From positions 5,169 through 16,558 of the forward strand of contig DKWR01000060.1 in assembly GCA_002491825.1 (NCBI GenBank): DNA of 11,390 nucleotides. Reading direction: 5' to 3'. Below the pieces are notes generated by a model, which was not told the origin of the DNA, ran no database searches, and worked only from the letters and a program-made list of their open reading frames with translations. Numbering within the stretch: the first letter of the stretch is position 1; every line of letters starts with the position of its first letter. Below are positions 6,974 through 11,390 of this stretch, piece after piece. This stretch comes from Ruminococcaceae bacterium UBA7147. GTDB taxonomy: Bacteria > Bacillota > Clostridia > Oscillospirales > Acutalibacteraceae. Position numbers and translations under genes: made by a program.

Positions 6974-6997
6974 GACAGTGTATCACTGCTCCATAGT

Positions 6998-7021
6998 GTA
7001 GGGAATGGTCTTGACCATTCC
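6998..7021 (+). repeat. REP-like palindrome, GGAACGGTC family, variant copy in gyrB leader
   Basis: GTAG foot, GGAATGGTC, TT loop, GACCATTCC: 24 bp with a perfect 9-bp stem. It differs from its partner at 7052-7075 in one stem base pair, with both sides changed so that pairing is kept. Confidence 0.85.
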
Positions 7022-7051
7022 GCAAAAATACAGCAAACATCTGAAACTATC

Positions 7052-7075
7052 GGAACGGTCAAGACCGTTCCCTAC
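7052..7075 (-). repeat. REP-like palindrome, GGAACGGTC family, second copy in gyrB leader
   Basis: On the minus strand: GTAG foot, GGAACGGTC, TT loop, GACCGTTCC. It is inverted relative to 6998-7021, giving a 78-bp unit with ends GTAGGGA and TCCCTAC. In a transcript reading into gyrB each copy could form its own hairpin, or the two could pair into one long stem. Confidence 0.85.
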
Positions 7076-7107
7076 ATTTATTTTACAATTATGCAGTACA
7101 AGATTAT

Positions 7108-7401
7108 TTACTTTTTAAATTCTATAAAATACGGTATCAGTAAAAATCCTGCCGTTACTGCGATTATATTTAAAATCATCAGTCCGATAAAGCTTGTACC
7201 TGCTATCATATAAAGTGCCAGAACGTCAAAAATTGCAGTAATTAATGCAATTATTAAAAATAAAATTAAAATTTTCTTTTTTGATACTCTGAATTTCTTG
7301 CCGCAGTTGTAGCACTTGCACTCTTTTTTGACTGCTTCTTTTTTAACGTCTTTGTATCTGTAAATTGTTTTGCAATGGGGACAAACGGGTAATTTAAACA
7401 T
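7108..7401 (-). CDS. Small zinc-ribbon membrane protein (CxxC-x19-CxxC, two TM)
   Basis: The 97-aa protein has an N-terminal zinc ribbon, C7-P-H-C10 and C30-Y-N-C33 separated by 19 residues, with an additional C28. A basic patch follows, then two predicted membrane helices at about 44-65 and 69-92 and a short basic end. The pattern fits the small Firmicute proteins grouped as cxxc_20_cxxc (TIGR04104 type) from memory; their function is unknown. The ribbon is probably cytoplasmic by the positive-inside rule. It starts 5 bp after the stop of the neighbouring 241-aa gene, which has the same ribbon spacing and two helices, so the two look like a duplicated pair in one transcript. The REP pair and gyrB follow. 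Confidence 0.85.
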   Translation of the reverse strand: MFKLPVCPHCKTIYRYKDVKKEAVKKECKCYNCGKKFRVSKKKILILFLIIALITAIFDVLALYMIAGTSFIGLMILNIIAVTAGFLLIPYFIEFKK

Positions 7402-7406
7402 ACTTA

Positions 7407-8132
7407 TCAGAACTTCCTGTTCGCCGAATATCGGTTGCCGTCGGGCTTTTTCGGCTCTTTTTCTTCCTGTTCGGGAATGTAGTGGCGTGTTCTGCTCATT
7501 CTCGGTGTAGTTTCGGAATGAATCTTCTTAAGCGGAACGTCGTCGGACGAATGTTTTTCACTTACGTTCTTGATTACGGGAACGTAGCTTTCGCTTTTTT
7601 CAGCCGGTTTCTTTATTTCAGAGGAGTCCGATATTAGCTCGTCGTCTTTAAGCTTTTCTCTTGCGGCGTTGCGTTCAGCTCTAATCGTATTGAAAACGTC
7701 TGAATTTATCTTGAAATCAGAGCCTGTGTCGGCTGACGCACCGAAGGTGTAGCCCACGTTTTCTTCAAGCTCGGAGGTCATAAGATTGTCGGAATATTCA
7801 ATGCCGGCTTTGCGTGCCTCCATAGATTTTTTGTACTTTTTAAGCGGAACGAATTTTACGAATTTCGGGGAAATCACCGTAAAAATTATAAACGGAACGG
7901 CTACAAGCAAAATTCCGAGCGGATTATGAGCAAGACCTGCAAAAATCCAGCCTGCCATAATTGCAACGGAAATTACAACCGAAAGCAAAAAAGCAAGCAC
8001 AACCTTGCGATTTACGACAACCTTGCTTTCCTTTCCGCATCGCTCGCACACGTATTCAGCTTTTCGCCTGCTTGAATACGCAGAAATATATGAAATTCGT
8101 TTTGAACAATATGGACATTTCCTGTTTTCCAT
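7407..8132 (-). CDS. Zinc-ribbon membrane protein with long charged C-terminal tail
   Basis: The 241-aa protein begins with a zinc ribbon (C6-P-Y-C9, 19 residues, C29-E-R-C32), followed by two membrane helices at about 44-66 and 71-90. The C-terminal 145 residues are charged, rich in Ser, Lys and Glu, probably largely disordered, and end in a basic R-K-F. With two helices the ribbon and tail should lie on the same side of the membrane, probably the cytoplasm. No enzymatic motif is seen and I do not know its function. The ribbon and helix layout matches the 97-aa gene 5 bp downstream, suggesting duplication followed by tail growth or loss. AGAGGT lies about 12 bp before the ATG at 8132, a rather long spacing. 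It follows remB by 41 bp in an interval where B. subtilis has no gene. Confidence 0.85.
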   Translation of the reverse strand: MENRKCPYCSKRISYISAYSSRRKAEYVCERCGKESKVVVNRKVVLAFLLSVVISVAIMAGWIFAGLAHNPLGILLVAVPFIIFTVISPKFVKFVPLKKYKKSMEARKAGIEYSDNLMTSELEENVGYTFGASADTGSDFKINSDVFNTIRAERNAAREKLKDDELISDSSEIKKPAEKSESYVPVIKNVSEKHSSDDVPLKKIHSETTPRMSRTRHYIPEQEEKEPKKPDGNRYSANRKF

Positions 8133-8173
8133 TTATTTATGTCACCTCTATGTTATCAATCGGTGTTTTTAGT

Positions 8174-8431
8174 TTAAAAATTTATCTTTTCAAGCCTCAG
8201 CAACAGGGTTTTTGTCGAAAGCTGGGTGATGTAAACAACGGTTTTACCCTGCTTTTCGCACACGACAAACGACTTCGGCAGTTCGTACGAAACGTTTACA
8301 ACCTCGCCGTTTTTTTCAGCTTTTGCGAGGAAATCCCTCGTCTTTTTTGAAACGGTGCAGGCGTCGATATCAAACATTGCGACAATGCTTTCGGTCGTAA
8401 TAACCGTTTCCTGTCCCAGATGAAGAAACAT
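8174..8431 (-). CDS. remB: RemB-like DUF370 regulatory protein
   Basis: The 85-aa protein opens M-F-L-H-L-G-Q-E and continues V-I-T-T-E-S-I-V-A-M-F-D, closely resembling B. subtilis RemB (YaaB), which lies at the same place between recF and gyrB. DUF370 proteins include RemA, an oligomeric DNA-binding regulator of biofilm matrix and osmoprotection genes; RemB acts in the same matrix pathway. What it controls here cannot be told. The ATG overlaps the recF stop by one base (TGATG), and a strong GGAGG (8439-8443) lies inside recF 7 bp upstream, so translation is probably coupled to recF. Confidence 0.92.
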   Translation of the reverse strand: MFLHLGQETVITTESIVAMFDIDACTVSKKTRDFLAKAEKNGEVVNVSYELPKSFVVCEKQGKTVVYITQLSTKTLLLRLEKINF

Positions 8432-9528
8432 CAGCAGACCTCCCCGTTTTTCAGCAGAAAGATTTTTCCCTCTTTGAGCTGTTCCTTGTTTGATTTTTCA
8501 CAGCAGGTTATGAAAACCTGACAATCCTTAAGCTCATTGAGCAAAAAATCCTGACGTTTTGAGTCAAGCTCCGAGAGTACGTCGTCGAGAAGAATAACAG
8601 GCTCTTCGCCCATTCTCTCCTTAAGCACCGACGCTTCGGCAAGCTTAAGCGACAAAACTGCACTTCTCTGCTGTCCCTGCGAACCGAAAGCTCTTGCATT
8701 CTTGCCGTTAATCAGAATTTCAATATCGTCCCTGTGCGGTCCGAAGTTTGTAACGCCTGTGCGGATGTCGTCGTTTCTGTTGTCATTCAGTTTTTTTCTG
8801 AACTTTTCTGCAATTTCATCTGTGCTGTCGGACATTTCCGCATCAAGTGAAGATATATATTTTATCTCCAGATTTTCGCTGTTTTTTGAAATTCCGTCGT
8901 GGTATATTTTCGCCCTCTGTGAGAGCATTTCAACATAGTCCATACGCTTTTTTATGAGCATTGCGCCGTTTAAAACAAGCGGCTCGTCCCATACGGACAG
9001 TGTGTCCTCAAGCGACGGACGTCTGTAAATATCTTTTAAAAGCGAATTTCGCTGTACTAAAACTCTGTTGAATTTTGAGAGGATTACTGCGTTTTGCAGT
9101 TTTTCCCTGCAAATTGCGCTGTCAATGAATTTTCTTCTCTGCGAAGGTCCTCTCTTTATCAGATTGAGATGCTCGGGCGAAAACACAACTGCGCAGAATT
9201 TTTCAATCAGCGCCGCCGCAGATTTCTTTTCAACTCCGTTTATTTCGAGTTGCTTTTTGTTGCCTGTGAACACAAGCTTTGCAGTCTGCTCACGCTCCTG
9301 CCCGAAAAATCTCATTTCAAGCCTTGCGAAGTTTTCGTCCCACCTGATTACCTCGCTGTCCTTTGCACTGCGGAACGAATGTCCTCCGCAGAACAGCCAG
9401 ATTGCCTCAAGCAGGTTGGTTTTTCCCTGTGCATTGTCACCGTAGATAATGTTCACGCCGTCGCAGGGCTGTATTATGTCATTTTTCAGATTTCTGTAAT
9501 TTTCAAATTTTACTGCTATTACTTTCAT
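8431..9528 (-). CDS. recF: DNA replication and repair protein RecF
   Basis: The 365-aa SMC-like ATPase binds single-strand gaps and helps RecO/RecR load RecA. The N-terminus M-K-V-I-A-V-K-F-E-N-Y-R-N-L is typical. Walker A is G30-D-N-A-Q-G-K-T37, the ABC-type signature is F-G-S-Q-G-Q-Q-R-S near 285, and Walker B is V-I-L-L-D-D (D315/D316) followed by V-L-S-E-L-D. I place the start at the ATG at 9528. The frame stays open to 9597, but those 23 codons read through repeat sequence and lack homology to the family. The best ribosome site, GGAGGAG at 9547-9553, is 18 bp from this ATG, too far for normal initiation, with a GTAGGGA repeat end between them. remB overlaps the stop by one base. Confidence 0.95.
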   Translation of the reverse strand: MKVIAVKFENYRNLKNDIIQPCDGVNIIYGDNAQGKTNLLEAIWLFCGGHSFRSAKDSEVIRWDENFARLEMRFFGQEREQTAKLVFTGNKKQLEINGVEKKSAAALIEKFCAVVFSPEHLNLIKRGPSQRRKFIDSAICREKLQNAVILSKFNRVLVQRNSLLKDIYRRPSLEDTLSVWDEPLVLNGAMLIKKRMDYVEMLSQRAKIYHDGISKNSENLEIKYISSLDAEMSDSTDEIAEKFRKKLNDNRNDDIRTGVTNFGPHRDDIEILINGKNARAFGSQGQQRSAVLSLKLAEASVLKERMGEEPVILLDDVLSELDSKRQDFLLNELKDCQVFITCCEKSNKEQLKEGKIFLLKNGEVC

Positions 9529-9546
9529 ACTTTGTAGGGAACGACT

Positions 9547-9553
9547 CTCCTCC
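9547..9553 (-). promoter_or_regulatory. Displaced Shine-Dalgarno-like site for recF
   Basis: GGAGGAG on the minus strand, the only strong ribosome-binding match upstream of recF. It is 18 bp from the ATG at 9528 and lies inside the repeat unit. No ATG, GTG or TTG occurs in frame between them. Confidence 0.45.
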
Positions 9554-9586
9554 GCTGTGAAATATTTACAATGGATATTTACTTGC

Positions 9587-9610
9587 GGACACGGCACGCC
9601 GTGTCCCTAC
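9587..9610 (-). repeat. REP-like palindrome, GGACACGGC family, copy 4
   Basis: An identical 24-bp palindrome with its GTAG foot on the minus strand, preceded on the plus strand by TTGCGG, as copy 1 is preceded by CTGCGG when each is counted with its first GG. It lies 27 bp beyond the S4-gene stop and forms the right arm of the recF-leader unit. Confidence 0.88.
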
Positions 9611-9637
9611 AAACAGTTAGTTACGGTCGGTTTTAAA

Positions 9638-9850
9638 TCAAGTAACTTCTAATCTTAAACCGTCAAAAACTGCAAAATCGCCCTTGCGCATCTTTTTTCC
9701 TCGCATTGTGCAGATTTCTCCGTTTACCTCAACCTCGCCGTTCTGAATGACAACCTTTGCCATTCCGCCTGTGTCAACTGCTCCGCCGAGCTTTAATAAA
9801 TCCTGCAATTTTATAAATTCGCTGTCAATTGTAATCTTCTCAGTTCTCAT
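9638..9850 (-). CDS. rlbA: S4-domain RNA-binding protein (YaaA/RlbA type)
   Basis: The 70-aa protein is essentially one S4 RNA-binding domain: I-K-L-Q-D-L-L-K-L-G-G-A-V-D-T-G-G, then V-E-V-N-G-E and K-M-R-K-G-D-F. This matches the small YaaA/RlbA proteins that lie between dnaN and recF in Bacillus and many other Firmicutes; a role in ribosome assembly or RNA binding is presumed. The ATG at 9850 lies 7 bp after GAGG (9858-9861), inside the dnaN end, with an 11-bp overlap; a TTG at 9856 is less well placed. Translation is probably coupled to dnaN. A 109-bp gap holding a repeat pair separates it from recF. Confidence 0.92.
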   Translation of the reverse strand: MRTEKITIDSEFIKLQDLLKLGGAVDTGGMAKVVIQNGEVEVNGEICTMRGKKMRKGDFAVFDGLRLEVT

Positions 9851-10946
9851 TTGCAAGCCTCATCGGAAGTACGAAACACAAAAAGCTGTCGCCCTTTACG
9901 GGTTTAATAATCATCGGAGCAGTAGGACCGTTTAAAATCAGCTTGATTTCGTCGGTATCGGTGTTCTTAAGAGCGTCAAGCATATAGCGGTTGTTAAAGC
10001 CGATTTCAACCGGATCGCCGATTATCGGAACTGACAGCACATCGCTTGCCTTACCAACGGCTGACGCGCACGAAAGCTTAATTTCATCGTCGGCAAAAAT
10101 ACACCTTACGGGGCTTTGTACTCTGTCATTATTCAAAAGTGACATTCTCTCAATTGCGTTGATGATACTTCTTGTGTTCATCACGATTTCGGTTTTTGCC
10201 TCTTTCGGAATTGTCGTGTTATAGTCGAGGAAAGTACCCTCGATAAGACGTGAAATTACACGGTAATTTTTAACCTTGAATGTGATATGTCGCTGACCGA
10301 TAATGATTTCAACATTTTCATCATCGTCTGTTAAAAGCTTTAAAACTTCCTGCTGTGTTTTGCCGGGGACTACAAAGCTCGTTTTGCTTTCACTGTCAAC
10401 ACTTTCGTTTCTTATTGCCATTCTGTAGCCGTCAACTGCAACAATTCTGAAATTGCCGTCCTCAATTTCGAACAGAGAACCTGTGTAAATCGGCTTTGCA
10501 GTGTTCTCGCTGACTGCATATACTGTCTGGCGAATCATCTCACGCAGGATTTTTGCGTTGACTGTGATTGAGTCAGTCTGTTCAAAGCTCGGCAAATCCG
10601 GATATTCAACCGACGACATACCGACAATCTGATAGTCAACGTGACCGCAGGTTATGTAGGTAACCATTCTGTCATCTGTTTCAATCATAACAATTTCTTC
10701 GGGAAGGCGTCTTACAATATCCAGAAACAGCTTTGCGCTGACAACAATTTCTCCCTCCGCCTGAATTGTAGCCTCAATGTCTGTGGTAATGCCAATCTCA
10801 AGATTATAGCCCGAGATGTTGAGCTTGTTATCGTATGCTTTTATCAGCACGCCTTCAAGTGCAGGAATAGCGGCCTTTGTAGAAACGGCTCTTGAAACAT
10901 TTGACACTGCATTTGCAAGGTCGGTTCTTAAACACGAAATTTTCAC
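9840..10946 (-). CDS. dnaN: DNA polymerase III beta subunit (sliding clamp)
   Basis: The 368-aa clamp dimerises into a ring that tethers replicative and repair polymerases to DNA. The length fits three clamp domains of about 120 residues each. Recognisable blocks are A-I-P-A-L-E-G-V near 26, the Y-P-D-L-P strand near 115, V-A-V-D-G-Y-R-M-A near 170 and the C-terminal L-P-M-R-L. Translation starts with GTG at 10946. AGGAGA (10958-10963) is 11 bp upstream, a slightly long spacing. The gene overlaps the S4 gene by 11 bp. Its position as the first gene from the right edge, pointing away from it, fits the usual dnaA-dnaN order with dnaA outside the window. Confidence 0.97.
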   Translation of the reverse strand: MKISCLRTDLANAVSNVSRAVSTKAAIPALEGVLIKAYDNKLNISGYNLEIGITTDIEATIQAEGEIVVSAKLFLDIVRRLPEEIVMIETDDRMVTYITCGHVDYQIVGMSSVEYPDLPSFEQTDSITVNAKILREMIRQTVYAVSENTAKPIYTGSLFEIEDGNFRIVAVDGYRMAIRNESVDSESKTSFVVPGKTQQEVLKLLTDDDENVEIIIGQRHITFKVKNYRVISRLIEGTFLDYNTTIPKEAKTEIVMNTRSIINAIERMSLLNNDRVQSPVRCIFADDEIKLSCASAVGKASDVLSVPIIGDPVEIGFNNRYMLDALKNTDTDEIKLILNGPTAPMIIKPVKGDSFLCFVLPMRLANEN

Positions 10947-11183
10947 GGCAGTTTTCTTCTCCTATCTTAATAATATTTATTTTTCCGTAGTCGTAGTAGG
11001 TGATGTTAAAATATAGAAAAGTTACAAAATACGGCTTGTACACTGGATTTTTACGTCCACAACCTGTTTTTAGAAAATGTTTGTAAAACGTAAACAATAT
11101 TCAACAAATTTTTAACATTCAACATTGCGTTGATTTATGTTAGTGGAATGTTTATGAAAATGTTAGTAGAGTGCACGAAAAAT
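10947..11183. other. AT-rich region upstream of dnaN, possible origin-proximal DNA
   Basis: This gene-free stretch is AT-rich with recurring ATTCAACA/AACATT-like words (11098-11125). It should hold the dnaN promoter; I do not see a convincing -35/-10 pair. In Firmicutes the dnaA-dnaN interval often carries DnaA boxes and an unwinding element. The closest match to TTATCCACA is ACGTCCACA at 11053-11061, which keeps only the last six bases. TAG-spaced triplets occur at 10988-11000. None of this is enough to call an origin. Confidence 0.35.
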
Positions 11184-11217
11184 TTAATTCGGAATTCGTA
11201 ATGCGTAATGCGGAATT
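11184..11217. repeat. Dispersed repeat module A, copy 2
   Basis: The reverse complement of 190-223 with two mismatches over 34 bp. With the start of module B it forms a 54-bp segment (11186-11239) bounded by a 9-bp inverted repeat, AATTCGGAA and TTCCGAATT, which could fold as a hairpin. Confidence 0.8.
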
Positions 11218-11219
11218 AT

Positions 11220-11267
11220 GGGTCGCTTCGTTCCGAATTTATAATGTTGAGTGTTGTTTTAAGGTTT
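11220..11267 (+). repeat. Dispersed repeat module B, copy 2
   Basis: About 85% identical to 4727-4776. It starts GGGTCGCTTCG, ends AAGGTTT and directly follows module A. Confidence 0.75.
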
Positions 11268-11311
11268 ATTTTACTCGGATTGATTGATATATTTGCAGCG
11301 TTTTGGGACGT

Positions 11312-11390
11312 GTAGGAACCCGTCCCCTACGGAAATGTGAGTTTTCCTCTAAAACTACGATTTAATCGGTAAAGTTTGATTGCCACTGCG
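11312..11390. repeat. Dispersed repeat unit C at right edge, cut by window end
   Basis: Starts with GTAGGAACCCGTCCCCTAC, whose first and last 5 bases are complementary, and continues as a direct copy of the left edge of the window. The last 30 bases equal 50-79. At the left edge the next bases are the 24-bp palindrome, so a further copy is predicted just past 11390. Confidence 0.75.

Larger units (their letters stand above)
9534..9610. repeat. Paired REP-like unit in the recF leader
   Basis: A 77-bp unit bounded by TTTGTAGGGA on the left and TCCCTACAAA on the right, a perfect 10-bp terminal inverted repeat if the flanking TTT/AAA is counted. The right end is the intact palindrome at 9587-9610. 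The left end starts GTAGGGAACGACTC and no longer has a matching second arm. The size and end sequences match the 78-bp unit in front of gyrB. Confidence 0.75.

Noticed and set aside
6964..7062. Extension of gyrB by 33 codons to an upstream start at 7062
   Set aside because: The added codons consist of the REP pair and leader sequence, do not resemble GyrB, and a GGAGG site lies 5 bp before the ATG at 6963.
9094..9537. 147-codon plus-strand frame opposite recF
   Set aside because: It is a mirror of the recF coding sequence, Cys- and Phe-rich, with no recognisable domain; the same applies to the other plus-strand frames opposite gyrA, gyrB and dnaN.
9529..9597. Extension of recF by 23 codons to 9597
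   Set aside because: The codons read through the repeat unit, and the typical RecF N-terminus begins at the ATG at 9528.
79..9610. CRISPR array
   Set aside because: The palindromes are scattered over kilobases in both orientations, without regular spacers, and two are inside a gene.
10855..11097. 80-codon minus-strand frame overlapping the start of dnaN
   Set aside because: It overlaps dnaN in another frame, has a Cys/Tyr/Phe/Lys-rich composition typical of AT-rich noncoding DNA, and has no ribosome site.
10947..11183. A defined replication origin with DnaA boxes
   Set aside because: Only one poor match to the DnaA box was found and no cluster; dnaA itself is not in the window.

Overview
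The window looks like a stretch of chromosome next to the replication origin of a low-to-moderate GC Firmicute. It is most likely one of the Clostridia of the Ruminococcaceae/Oscillospiraceae type; this placement is inferred from gene order and general protein resemblance. Every gene I accept is on the minus strand. Read from the right edge leftward they are dnaN, an S4-domain gene (rlbA/yaaA type), recF, remB (DUF370), two small zinc-ribbon membrane protein genes, gyrB, a hotdog acyl-CoA thioesterase gene, a REP-associated tyrosine transposase (RAYT) gene, gyrA and a lipoprotein gene. Bacillus subtilis has dnaA-dnaN-rlbA-recF-remB-gyrB-gyrA, so dnaA is expected beyond the right edge. Relative to that order, the two zinc-ribbon genes, the thioesterase and the RAYT are insertions.

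Layout: 1-227 is intergenic with dispersed repeats. 228-959 is the lipoprotein and 1013-3553 is gyrA. 3599-4171 is the RAYT and 4186-4617 the thioesterase. 4618-4917 is a repeat-rich gap built around a 17-bp inverted repeat. 4918-6963 is gyrB, and 6964-7107 is its leader with a pair of palindromes. 7108-8132 holds the zinc-ribbon pair. 8174-9528 is remB/recF with a one-base TGATG overlap. 9529-9637 is a recF leader carrying another palindrome pair. 9638-10946 is the S4 gene overlapping dnaN. 10947-11390 is AT-rich sequence followed by repeats. The clamp, RecF and both gyrase subunits serve replication, gap repair and supercoiling; RemB is a DNA-binding regulator.

The most unusual content is a REP-like system. 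Six 24-bp copies of one design are present: a GTAG foot, a 9-bp arm, a 2-nt loop and the complementary 9-bp arm. They fall into two sequence families, GGACACGGC (four copies) and GGAACGGTC (two copies). GTAG feet on hairpins are the known hallmark of REP sequences processed by RAYT proteins, and a RAYT gene lies in this window. Two of the copies lie inside the RAYT reading frame, in opposite orientations, each adding exactly eight in-frame codons around the likely catalytic tyrosine. Paired copies elsewhere sit between the Shine-Dalgarno region and upstream gene of gyrB and in the recF leader, always with ends of the form GTAGGGA...TCCCTAC. Other intergenic repeats form a mosaic of shared modules.

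Four start codons were moved from the longest possible reading frame: gyrB to 6963, recF to 9528, the S4 gene to 9850 and the thioesterase to 4617. In gyrB and recF the longer frames merely read through the repeats.
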